Shown here piece after piece: positions 1-5,803 of a DNA stretch of 11,278 nucleotides. The position numbers and the translations under genes were made by a program. The DNA comes from Spirochaetaceae bacterium (GTDB lineage Bacteria > Spirochaetota > Spirochaetia > Treponematales > Breznakiellaceae), in assembly GCA_031265015.1 (NCBI GenBank), contig JAISDG010000184.1, forward strand, positions 1 to 11,278. Reading direction: 5' to 3'. The first letter of the stretch is position 1; each line of letters begins with the position of its first letter. Under the pieces are notes generated by a model. It ran no database searches, was not told the origin of the DNA, and saw nothing but the letters and a program-made list of their open reading frames with translations.

Positions 1-116
1 CTCCCTGAAGAAGCACAACGTGTGCTTCTAAGGGAAGATGGACTTCCCGAGGAAGCACACGAGGCGTCATATTTTGCGGCTCCTGCCAGGATGGTAAGCT
101 TATCCGCCAAATCCAT
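1..116 (-). CDS. Radical SAM protein, putative DNA modification/repair family (N-terminus only)
   Basis: Partial gene running off the left edge; 38 codons plus 2 nt are visible, starting at the ATG at 116 on the minus strand. The protein begins MDLADKLTILAGAAKYDASC, then ASSGS. From memory this matches the start of the radical-SAM family annotated as putative DNA modification/repair protein (often linked to a uracil-DNA glycosylase-like partner), whose members begin with an M-D-x-x-x-K-L-x-I-L-A-x-A-A-K-Y-D-x-S-C-x-S-S-G pattern. The radical-SAM CxxxCxxC cluster motif would lie beyond the edge, so the fold itself is not seen. Within the visible part the CASSGS segment occurs twice (residues 20-25 and from 34). 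There is no Shine-Dalgarno; a strong promoter ends 6 nt before the ATG, so the mRNA is probably leaderless. The 40-codon plus-strand reading of the same bases is taken as a shadow. Confidence 0.68.
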   Translation of the reverse strand, partial: MDLADKLTILAGAAKYDASCASSGSPSSLRSTRCASSG

Positions 117-146
117 AGAATAACTATACGAGTGTATAGTTATTCT
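117..146. promoter_or_regulatory. Perfect inverted repeat overlapping the promoter, probable operator
   Basis: A perfect 13-bp inverted repeat with arms AGAATAACTATAC (117-129) and its exact complement (134-146), separated by 4 bp (GAGT). It spans the whole spacer, the -10 box and the initiation region of the radical-SAM promoter. Such a site is where a dimeric repressor would bind. It could also form an AT-rich hairpin in read-through RNA from the DUF6485 gene, but no T-run follows it, so a terminator is less likely. The repressor is not known and no second copy of the site was seen in the window. Confidence 0.65.
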
Positions 147-151
147 GTCAA
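117..151 (-). promoter_or_regulatory. Sigma70-type promoter of the radical-SAM gene, leaderless geometry
   Basis: On the minus strand the -35 box is a perfect TTGACA (151-146), the spacer is 17 nt (145-129) and the -10 box is TATAGT (128-123). Six nucleotides (TATTCT) separate the -10 from the ATG at 116. The transcription start expected about 7 nt after the -10 falls on the A of the start codon. The TGA stop of the upstream DUF6485 gene lies inside the -35 box. The boxes are seen in the sequence; promoter activity is inferred. Confidence 0.75.
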
Positions 152-375
152 GAGCAATTTCCCGCCAGGTACGATGTTCCCCGCTGTTGTACTATTGTGA
201 TAAAGTTTTTGATCGACCGGTCGCCGGTTTTTTCGATATCCGCGGGAAAATAGCAGCCGGGAAGCTCCCCGTTCCGGCGGTGGTAGTTCAGACAGCGGCA
301 GCAGATTCCCGCTCTTGCGCAGTTAAACGAACAGTTACAGGCCTTCTTGTTTTGAGCGGATGTACATTCAGCCAT
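148..375 (-). CDS. DUF6485 family small cysteine-rich protein
   Basis: A 75-residue protein of unknown function, recognised as DUF6485-like by the cysteine-rich start followed by the block YHRRNGELPGCYFP (residues 31-44) and then EKTGDRSIKNF (49-58). Nine cysteines occur at residues 4, 13, 15, 19, 25, 26, 28, 41 and 74. The first eight would suit binding of a metal or an iron-sulfur cluster, which is inference. The start at 375 is preferred over the in-frame ATG at 396: it has a purine-rich Shine-Dalgarno (AAAGGGGGA) about 6 nt upstream, while the upstream ATG has none. It also gives the M-x-C start I recall for the family. The gene lies upstream of, and in the same direction as, the radical-SAM gene. 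Its stop codon sits in that gene's -35 box, so the two could be partly co-transcribed. No membrane segment or signal peptide is visible. Confidence 0.8.
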   Translation of the reverse strand: MAECTSAQNKKACNCSFNCARAGICCRCLNYHRRNGELPGCYFPADIEKTGDRSIKNFITIVQQRGTSYLAGNCS

Positions 376-408
376 GACGTTCCCCCTTTCTTCCATAAGA
401 TAATCTAC

Positions 409-437
409 TTGTATAAAGACGTATTAAAATGAATAGT
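409..437 (+). promoter_or_regulatory. Weak candidate promoter for the alpha/beta hydrolase
   Basis: TTGTAT (409-414), a 17-nt spacer and AATAGT (432-437) end exactly 6 nt before the in-frame ATG at 444. This repeats the geometry of the three stronger leaderless promoters in this window. The match to consensus is poor (three and four of six), and using it would move the protein start from 429 to 444. TATAAA at 412-417 is an alternative -10 for the ATG at 429, but it has no good -35. Confidence 0.3.
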
Positions 438-1361
438 AGTACTATGTCAAGCTCCCTGTTCAGGCCCTGGCCCGCCCTGGCCGCCCAGGGAAAACTGCTC
501 CCTTCCAGCCGTTTTCCCGGCCTTTTTTACTATGATTCGGGCCCTGTCCGCAGTGACAGGCCGGCGCTGGTTCTTGTTCATGGCCTGGGAGACGAAGCCG
601 ATACCTGGCGTCATCTTATCCCCATTCTGAATTCCGCCGGATGGCGGACTGTGGCCCCGGATCTGCCGGGCTTCGGCAGATCCCCCGGGGGCCGCCGCCG
701 GACCGGCCTGGGGGCCCATACCGCCGCAGTGCTGGAGCTGGCGGAAATTGCCTGTTCTTCGGGAAACAGCCGGAATGCCGTGTTTATCGGGAGCTCCATG
801 GGCGCGTACATTGCCGAAGCGGCGGCGCTGAAAAGACCGGACCCTTCGGGGGCCCTTATCCTTATTGATGGATGTATCCCTGCCGGCGCCGCGGTTCCCC
901 CCGGCCTGCTTGCCATGGCCCTGCCTTTTTCCGGGAAAAAGTGGTACCGCGCCTTCAGAACCGATCCGGAAAAGGCCTGGCAGTCTCTTTTTCCTTTTTA
1001 CGCGGACCTGGAAAAGCTTTCCCCGGATGATAAGAAATTCCTTAGCAAACGAGTCCTGGAGCGGGTTCAAAGCCTTAAACAGGAACGGGCTTATTTTTCT
1101 TCCCTTAGAAGCATGATTCTTCATCAGATGTTCCGCTTATCGTGGTATACAAGGAAGATCAAAACCTGGCCGGGATCAATCCGGCTTATCTGGGGCGAAT
1201 CGGACCTTGTTGTTCCCCGGTCCCGGGCTGATTTTTTTCTTTCCCTCCGCCCCGGACAAAGCCGGGATGACCTTGCCGTTATTCCCGGCGCGGGCCATCT
1301 GCCCCATCAGGAAAAACCTGCGGAAACCGCGGAAGCCGTACTCGCTTTTTTGCGGCGCTGA
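429..1361 (+). CDS. Alpha/beta hydrolase fold protein
   Basis: A 310-residue serine hydrolase of the alpha/beta hydrolase superfamily; substrate unknown. The catalytic layout is complete: oxyanion region LVHGLGDEADTW (residues 49-60), nucleophile elbow G-S-S-M-G with Ser123, acidic Asp259 in WGESDLVVP, and catalytic His290 in GAGHLPHQEKP. Residues of roughly 150-235 form the variable cap. No signal peptide is seen, so it is probably cytoplasmic. The length is normal for esterase, lipase or meta-cleavage-type hydrolases, and the sequence does not say which. The start is uncertain: neither the ATG at 429 nor the one at 444 has a Shine-Dalgarno, and a weak promoter with leaderless geometry favours 444 (305 residues). 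It is divergent from DUF6485 across about 53 bp and is followed after 15 nt by the sugar kinase gene, with which it may share a transcript. Confidence 0.88.
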   Translation: MNSSTMSSSLFRPWPALAAQGKLLPSSRFPGLFYYDSGPVRSDRPALVLVHGLGDEADTWRHLIPILNSAGWRTVAPDLPGFGRSPGGRRRTGLGAHTAAVLELAEIACSSGNSRNAVFIGSSMGAYIAEAAALKRPDPSGALILIDGCIPAGAAVPPGLLAMALPFSGKKWYRAFRTDPEKAWQSLFPFYADLEKLSPDDKKFLSKRVLERVQSLKQERAYFSSLRSMILHQMFRLSWYTRKIKTWPGSIRLIWGESDLVVPRSRADFFLSLRPGQSRDDLAVIPGAGHLPHQEKPAETAEAVLAFLRR

Positions 1362-1376
1362 TGGTATGATTCATCC
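1362..1376 (+). promoter_or_regulatory. Extended -10 promoter of the sugar kinase gene, leaderless geometry
   Basis: TG-N-TATGAT (1362-1370) is an extended -10 element with one mismatch to TATAAT. It is followed by exactly 6 nt (TCATCC) and the ATG at 1377. No convincing -35 is present at 17 nt, which extended -10 promoters often do without. It starts one base after the hydrolase stop codon ends. No Shine-Dalgarno precedes the ATG, so a leaderless transcript is likely. Confidence 0.5.
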
Positions 1377-2369
1377 ATGATCATCGCGTGCGGCGAAGCG
1401 CTTATCGACATGGTTCCCGGAAAGATCCCCGGCGAAAAGGGATGCCGGGACATCTATGAGCCCTGTCCCGGGGGCAGCCCCTACAATACCGCCATCGCCG
1501 CGGGACGTATCCTGGGAACGGAACAGGGCGTTCCCCGGACAGCGTTTTTAAGCCGCCTTTCCAGGGATTTTTTTGGGGATCTGCTGGCGGACAACCTGGA
1601 ACGGAATCATGTTTCCACCGCCCTCTCGGTCCGCTCCGGTGACAACACCGCGCTGGCCTTTGTCAAGCTTGAAGCGGGAAAAGAGCCGGCCTATATTTTT
1701 TATATCCGGGGAACCGCGGACCGCGGCCTGGCCCCCTCCGACATACCGCCGTCGCTCCCTCCGGGCACGGACTGCATCCTCTTCGGTTCCATTTCCCTGA
1801 CCATGGAACCTTCCGCTGCCACCATAGAAAATTTTATCCTCCGGGAAAGCAGCCGCGAAGACGGGCCGGTGATTTCCCACGATCCCAATGTACGGCCCGT
1901 TATGATAGAAAACCGGGAGGCCTATGTCCGCCGCTTTGAATCCTGGGTCCGGTCTTCGGGGATCGTTAAAATTTCCTCCGCGGACTTTGAGTTTATCTAT
2001 CCCGGAGCGGGCCTGGAAAAATCCATGGAAAAGATCCTTTCCCTGGGACCCCGGCTTTTGGCAGTAACCCTGGGAAAGGACGGGGCCCTGGCCCTGCTCC
2101 GGACTTCCGGGGGCGGCCTTATCCGGGTAAACGCCCCGGCGGTGGATCTTCCGGTGGCGGATACCATCGGCGCGGGGGACACCTTTCACGGCGCGCTTTT
2201 GGCGTGGCTGGAAATGAATGGCCGCATGTCCCGGAACGCTCTGGCGGGTATCACCGAAGGGGAACTGCGGGAAGCCCTCTGCTTTGCCAACAAGGCGGCG
2301 TCCATCGTCTGTTCCCGAAAGGGAGCTAATCCGCCTACCCTGAAAGAGATCGAAGAACTCCGCCCATGA
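1377..2369 (+). CDS. PfkB-family carbohydrate kinase, fructokinase-like
   Basis: A 330-residue sugar kinase of the ribokinase/PfkB family, which transfers the gamma-phosphate of ATP to a sugar hydroxyl in the cytoplasm. The first signature is GGSPYNTAIAAGRILG near residues 32-47. The second is DTIGAGDTFHGALLAWL, with the catalytic base Asp268 in the GAGD anion-hole motif. The N-terminal MIIACGEALIDMVP strand with its substrate-contacting Asp is the form seen in bacterial fructokinases. Fructose is therefore the best guess, but 2-keto-3-deoxygluconate or other sugars cannot be excluded. The length is normal (about 300-340). It follows the hydrolase by 15 nt and precedes aroC by 54 nt. Start chosen as the only ATG before the N-terminal strand. 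Confidence 0.88.
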   Translation: MIIACGEALIDMVPGKIPGEKGCRDIYEPCPGGSPYNTAIAAGRILGTEQGVPRTAFLSRLSRDFFGDLLADNLERNHVSTALSVRSGDNTALAFVKLEAGKEPAYIFYIRGTADRGLAPSDIPPSLPPGTDCILFGSISLTMEPSAATIENFILRESSREDGPVISHDPNVRPVMIENREAYVRRFESWVRSSGIVKISSADFEFIYPGAGLEKSMEKILSLGPRLLAVTLGKDGALALLRTSGGGLIRVNAPAVDLPVADTIGAGDTFHGALLAWLEMNGRMSRNALAGITEGELREALCFANKAASIVCSRKGANPPTLKEIEELRP

Positions 2370-2423
2370 CAGATTCATTGGGACGGAAGGCGCGGCCGGT
2401 ACAACGGATACGGCTGGTGCGGT

Positions 2424-3539
2424 ATGGCGGGTAACAGTTTCGGTACGGTTTTCCGGGTAAGCACCTTCGGCGAATCCCACGGCCCGGCGGTGGGCTGCGT
2501 CATCGACGGCTGTCCCGCCGGGCTTTCCCTTTCCGTTGAAGATCTAGAACGGGATTTGGCCCGGCGGCGTCCCGGCGGAGAAGGGCCCGCCGCCACCGGA
2601 CGGAACGAAGCGGACCGGCCCGAAATTCTTTCCGGCGTATTTGAGGGAAAAACCCTGGGGACCCCCATCGCGATCCTGATACGGAATACCGGCCAGCGGC
2701 CGGCGGATTACGGTGATCTGAGGGAGCTCTACCGGCCGGGGCATGCCGACTGGACCTGGGAAGCAAAGTACGGTTTCCGGGATTACCGGGGGGGCGGCCG
2801 CAGTTCGGGCCGGGAAACCGCGGGCCGGGTCGCGGCGGGGGCGGTGGCAAAGCGCTTTCTTGCGGAAAGCGGCATTGCCGTCCGGGCCTGGAGCGCCGCC
2901 GTCGCGGGAATAGAAGCCCCCGCTTACGGCGAAACGGGCTTTGATGCGGACGAAGCGGAACGGAATCCCCTTCGGATCCCCGGCAAAGATGCGGCGGAAA
3001 AAGCGGCGGCGGCGCTGGAAGCCCTGAAGGCGCGGGGAGACAGCGCCGGCGGCATTGCGGAGTGCCTGGTTACGGGGATGCCCGCGGGCCTGGGAGAACC
3101 GGTATTCGACAAACTCGCCGCTCTTTTGGGCCGCGGGATTCTTTCCATCGGCGCCTGCCAGGGCATCCAGTTCGGCGCGGGTTTTGCGGCGGCGGAAACA
3201 AACGGCGCGGCCCACAATGACAGTCCCCTGCTTCCGCCGTCCGCGGAAAGCGCCCCCGGGGCGGACCCCGGAAGAGCGCCCTTTGCCACCAACAATGCCG
3301 GGGGTATACTGGGAGGCATTTCCAACGGCATGGATATCAGATTCCGCGCCGTCTTTAAGCCGACGGCTTCCGTGGCCCTGCCGCAGAAAACCGTCGACAG
3401 GAACGGCGCGAAACGGGATATAACCGTCCGGGGCCGCCACGATGTATGCGTTGTCCCCAGAGCCGTGCCGGTGGTAGAGGCCATGACCGCCCTGGTTATC
3501 GCGGACCTGCTGCTGCTGGCCCGCTGTTCCCGCTTATAG
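2424..3539 (+). CDS. aroC: Chorismate synthase
   Basis: A complete 371-residue chorismate synthase, the last enzyme of the shikimate pathway. It converts 5-enolpyruvylshikimate-3-phosphate to chorismate using reduced FMN as a catalytic cofactor, in the cytoplasm as a tetramer. Landmarks in order: FGESHG with His19, the RRRPGGEG segment with a downstream R-N-E-A-D near residues 50-68, RPGHADWTW with His107, RGGGRSSGRETA, the FATNNAGGILGGISNG block, and GRHD with Asp340, followed by VVPRAVPVVEAM. The two histidines and the C-terminal aspartate correspond to the known catalytic residues of the family. The common tyrosines in the GHADYTY motif are tryptophans here. The gene has no clear Shine-Dalgarno. 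It lies in the same direction as the kinase and ends 4 nt from the convergent repeat protein gene, leaving no room for a separate terminator. No other aromatic-pathway gene is in view. Confidence 0.97.
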   Translation: MAGNSFGTVFRVSTFGESHGPAVGCVIDGCPAGLSLSVEDLERDLARRRPGGEGPAATGRNEADRPEILSGVFEGKTLGTPIAILIRNTGQRPADYGDLRELYRPGHADWTWEAKYGFRDYRGGGRSSGRETAGRVAAGAVAKRFLAESGIAVRAWSAAVAGIEAPAYGETGFDADEAERNPLRIPGKDAAEKAAAALEALKARGDSAGGIAECLVTGMPAGLGEPVFDKLAALLGRGILSIGACQGIQFGAGFAAAETNGAAHNDSPLLPPSAESAPGADPGRAPFATNNAGGILGGISNGMDIRFRAVFKPTASVALPQKTVDRNGAKRDITVRGRHDVCVVPRAVPVVEAMTALVIADLLLLARCSRL

Positions 3540-3543
3540 TTCC

Positions 3544-4116
3544 CTACGGCCCTATCCGCTGTAATTCAATGCGCTCATTTTCATCGCTGATAACGAGGGT
3601 ATCTCCCGAAAGGGTATAGAAAATCTCCTCACCGAGTATGGCAATCCGGCCGTTTTTAAGGGAAAACATAACCGCCTCTTCCAGTTCCATGAGGATCACA
3701 AAATTTTTCCTGAAGAGCATGGTAAAACTTTCGCCCTCTACTTCAACGTTCCACGTTCCTTCCAGTTCGGTTTTGGTCCCGGTTTGTCCCGCAGCCCGGG
3801 TAAAAACAAGTTCCTCGTTTACATCATCAGTAAGACGGAGGGTGTTACCGGAAATGGAATAGACGTATGCCGATTCTTCCATGCCGTCTTCCAGCAGATA
3901 GAGCCGGGCACTGTCGTGGGAAAAAACAGCGATGTCCCAGTTATCCCCGTCGTCGCTGAACAAGGCAAGGTTGCCGATAAACACCAGTTCATCACCGGAA
4001 CTTTCCTCTTCCCATGCTCCTTCAAAGGGAGTAATCCCCAGGCCTGTCTGTACGGACGGATCGGCAAAAGCAAAAACACCCGCCAGCAGCATACCCATGA
4101 CAAACAGTTTTTTCAT
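3544..4116 (-). CDS. Secreted/periplasmic two-repeat beta-rich protein (lipocalin-like style), unknown function
   Basis: A 190-residue exported protein. The N-terminus MKKLFVMGMLLAGVFAFA is a signal peptide with an A-F-A cleavage motif at residues 16-18; there is no lipobox cysteine. The mature part holds two related repeats. Repeat 1 runs from FEGAW (31-35) to YSISGNTLRL (86-95) and LVFTR. Repeat 2 runs from LEGTW (118-122) to YTLSGDTLVI (167-176) and IELQR. The G-x-W start, the Y-x-[IL]-S-G-[ND]-T-L core and the alternating polar/hydrophobic pattern resemble small lipocalin-like or similar beta-barrel domains; this is resemblance, not a firm family call. The reading frame stays open upstream to 4542, but the start at 4116 is fixed by the signal peptide and by a consensus promoter ending 6 nt before it. 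It is convergent with aroC and divergent from the phosphonate operon. Confidence 0.72.
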   Translation of the reverse strand: MKKLFVMGMLLAGVFAFADPSVQTGLGITPFEGAWEEESSGDELVFIGNLALFSDDGDNWDIAVFSHDSARLYLLEDGMEESAYVYSISGNTLRLTDDVNEELVFTRAAGQTGTKTELEGTWNVEVEGESFTMLFRKNFVILMELEEAVMFSLKNGRIAILGEEIFYTLSGDTLVISDENERIELQRIGP

Positions 4117-4151
4117 GGAACCAGTATAAACCCATTCCTTGCAGCTGTCAA
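4117..4151 (-). promoter_or_regulatory. Consensus promoter of the exported repeat protein, leaderless geometry
   Basis: On the minus strand: TTGACA (4151-4146), a 17-nt spacer, TATACT (4128-4123), 6 nt (GGTTCC) and then the ATG at 4116. The transcription start would fall on or next to the start codon, and no Shine-Dalgarno lies just upstream of the ATG. The layout is the same, base for base in spacing, as the radical-SAM promoter. Confidence 0.75.
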
Positions 4152-4160
4152 GGAAACGCA

Positions 4161-4192
4161 TTGCGCCATTGCGCCATTGCGCCATTGCGCCA
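4161..4192. repeat. Four perfect tandem copies of an 8-bp unit (TTGCGCCA)
   Basis: The unit TTGCGCCA is repeated four times without a mismatch and with no spacer. The array lies between two divergent genes, 9 bp upstream of the -35 of the exported repeat protein and about 24 bp upstream of a TTGACA that faces the phosphonate operon. Short perfect tandem arrays like this can change copy number by slipped-strand replication. Here that would alter the spacing between any upstream bound factors and the two promoters without changing a protein. In the minus-strand reading it would encode a repeating peptide, but it lies outside the mature gene. Confidence 0.9.
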
Positions 4193-4215
4193 TAATTATT
4201 AGGCAACGCGCGGGA

Positions 4216-4221
4216 TTGACA
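4216..4221 (+). promoter_or_regulatory. Isolated TTGACA, possible -35 for the phosphonate operon
   Basis: A perfect -35 hexamer 60 bp upstream of the dehydrogenase start. The bases at 16-18 nt downstream (around 4238-4245) do not match a -10 box, and CATAAA at 4250-4255 is too far away. It may be a chance match or need an activator. This is the only promoter-like element seen in front of the operon. Confidence 0.25.
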
Positions 4222-4281
4222 TAAACCCAAAATAATAAGACCATTCTTCCATAAAACCCTTTTAACAACACGGAGTAAATC

Positions 4282-5790
4282 ATGGCCATCGAGAACCTTA
4301 AACCCTTTATTAACGGAAAATTTACAGACAGTACCAGCGGCAAGTATATGGATATTTATGATCCTTCCACCGGGGAAGTAATCGCCCGGACCCCCTGCTG
4401 TACCAGGGCGGAGGTGGAAAGCGCCATCGCCGCGGCGAAGGCGGCTTTCCCCGGCTGGCGCGATACGCCCTGCTCCAGGCGCGTGGAGGCGCTCTACAAA
4501 TTCCGGGATTTGCTGGTCCTTCATATGGACGAGCTTACCCACATGCTGGCCCGGGAAAACGGAAAGAACTGGGAAGAGGCAAAGGGCGACCTTTTAAAAG
4601 TGAAAGAACCGGTGGAAGTGGCTATCGGCGCGCCCTCCCTGATGATGGGCGAATCCCTGATGAACGTTACGTCCGGGTACGATTCCACCCTCTACCGGGA
4701 GCCCCTGGGGGTTTTTGCCGGAATCGCCCCCTTTAACTTTCCCGCGATGATCCCCGTGGGCTGGATGATGCCCATGTGTATCGCCGCCGGCAATACCCTG
4801 GTCCTGAAAGCCGCTTCCATGACCCCCATGACCAGCCTTCGGCTGGCCGCCCTGCTTACGGAAGCGGGGCTTCCCGACGGGGTCGTCAATATTGTTACCT
4901 GTTCCCGGAACGAGGCGGAACTGTTTCTGACCCACCCCGACGTAAAGGGCGTTACCTTTGTGGGTTCCACTTCCATCGGCCGCCATGTCTACGCCACCGC
5001 GGCCGCCAACGGCAAGCGGGTCCAGTGCCTCTGCGAAGCGAAGAACCACGCCCTGGTGCTGGCGGACGCGCCCATTACCCGGGCCGCCGCGGGAATCATC
5101 AACTCCGCCTTCGGCTGCGCCGGGGAACGGTGCATGGCCCTGCCCGCCATCGCCGTAGAAGAATCCATCGCCGATAAACTGGTGGAAGAGCTTATCAGCC
5201 AGGCCAAAACCAAAAAGATAGGACCCGCTTATGACAAGGCCACCGATTTGGGACCGGTGGTTACCGCGGATCACAAAAAGTGGGTGCTGGACTGGATCGA
5301 AAAGGGCATCCTGGAAGGGGCAAAGCTGGTACTGGACGGCAGGAACCTTACCGTTCCGGGATATGAAAAGGGCTTCTATGTGGGTCCCACGATTTTCGAT
5401 CATGTGGCGCCGGACATGAGCGTGGGCCAAAAGGAAATTTTCGGCCCCGTCCTCTGCGTCAAGCGGGTAAAAAACTTTGAGGACGGCATTACCCGGATGA
5501 ACGCCAACGAGTTTGCCAACGGCTCGGTGATCTTCACCCAGAACGGCTACTTTGCCCGGGAATTCGCCCGGCGGACCCACGGCGGTATGGTGGGGGTTAA
5601 TGTGGGCATCCCCGTTCCCGCGGGAATGTTCCCCTTCGCGGGGCACAAACATTCGTTCTTCGGCGACCTGCACTGCCTGGGAAAAGACGGCCTGCGGTTT
5701 TACACGGAAAGCAAAGTGGTTACCGCCCACTGGTTTACCGAAGACGAAAAGAAGGCTACCAGGGTTTCTACCTGGGACGGGGCTTTATAG
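4282..5790 (+). CDS. mmsA: MmsA/IolA-like aldehyde dehydrogenase (methylmalonate-semialdehyde dehydrogenase family), divergent
   Basis: A 502-residue aldehyde dehydrogenase. Family members oxidise methylmalonate or malonate semialdehyde with NAD and coenzyme A to propionyl- or acetyl-CoA. Visible landmarks are APFNFP with oxyanion Asn152, the NAD-site FVGSTSIG (226-233), AKNH (253-256) typical of this family in place of the usual ALDH glutamate motif, and GERCMA with catalytic Cys284 preceded by Arg283. Two changes stand out. By ungapped alignment with my recollection of Bacillus IolA, the conserved arginine of the GEVGRG segment is Lys106. The glycine normally preceding AKNH is Glu252. The gene starts with a good Shine-Dalgarno (GGAG, 7 nt before the ATG) and ends 13 nt before the PEP mutase gene. 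It is therefore first in an apparent phosphonate operon, and an aldehyde such as phosphonoacetaldehyde is a possible substrate (inference). Confidence 0.83.
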   Translation: MAIENLKPFINGKFTDSTSGKYMDIYDPSTGEVIARTPCCTRAEVESAIAAAKAAFPGWRDTPCSRRVEALYKFRDLLVLHMDELTHMLARENGKNWEEAKGDLLKVKEPVEVAIGAPSLMMGESLMNVTSGYDSTLYREPLGVFAGIAPFNFPAMIPVGWMMPMCIAAGNTLVLKAASMTPMTSLRLAALLTEAGLPDGVVNIVTCSRNEAELFLTHPDVKGVTFVGSTSIGRHVYATAAANGKRVQCLCEAKNHALVLADAPITRAAAGIINSAFGCAGERCMALPAIAVEESIADKLVEELISQAKTKKIGPAYDKATDLGPVVTADHKKWVLDWIEKGILEGAKLVLDGRNLTVPGYEKGFYVGPTIFDHVAPDMSVGQKEIFGPVLCVKRVKNFEDGITRMNANEFANGSVIFTQNGYFAREFARRTHGGMVGVNVGIPVPAGMFPFAGHKHSFFGDLHCLGKDGLRFYTESKVVTAHWFTEDEKKATRVSTWDGAL

Positions 5791-5803
5791 GCAGACGCTC
5801 CGC

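Noticed and set aside
1..123. Plus-strand reading frame open from the window edge to a TAA at 121-123
   Set aside because: The minus strand of the same bases gives a recognisable radical-SAM N-terminus with a consensus promoter at its ATG; the plus reading has no family resemblance.
117..146. Palindrome as a transcription terminator for the DUF6485 gene
   Set aside because: It is AT-rich with no GC-rich stem and no T-run after it, and it coincides with a -35/-10 pair, so an operator is a better explanation.
187..432. 81-codon plus-strand ORF
   Set aside because: It is the complement of the DUF6485 gene and has no ribosome binding site or recognisable domain.
1548..2480. 310-codon minus-strand ORF, and similar long ORFs opposite the hydrolase, aroC and the dehydrogenase
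   Set aside because: Long antisense frames are expected in GC-rich coding DNA; their translations are low-complexity Gly/Pro/Arg/His-rich and show no motifs, while the other strand holds full enzyme signatures.
4161..4192. Tandem repeat as a CRISPR array or origin iterons
   Set aside because: Units are 8 bp, contiguous and without spacers, and there are no cas genes, replication genes or DnaA-box cluster nearby.
4117..4542. Upstream extension of the exported-protein frame, including a repeating peptide from the octamer array
   Set aside because: It would overlap the dehydrogenase gene, crosses the promoter, and would bury the signal peptide inside the protein.
5552..5803. Upstream extension of the PEP mutase frame
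   Set aside because: It lies inside the dehydrogenase gene in another frame, and the conserved first strand of the domain starts at the ATG at 5804.
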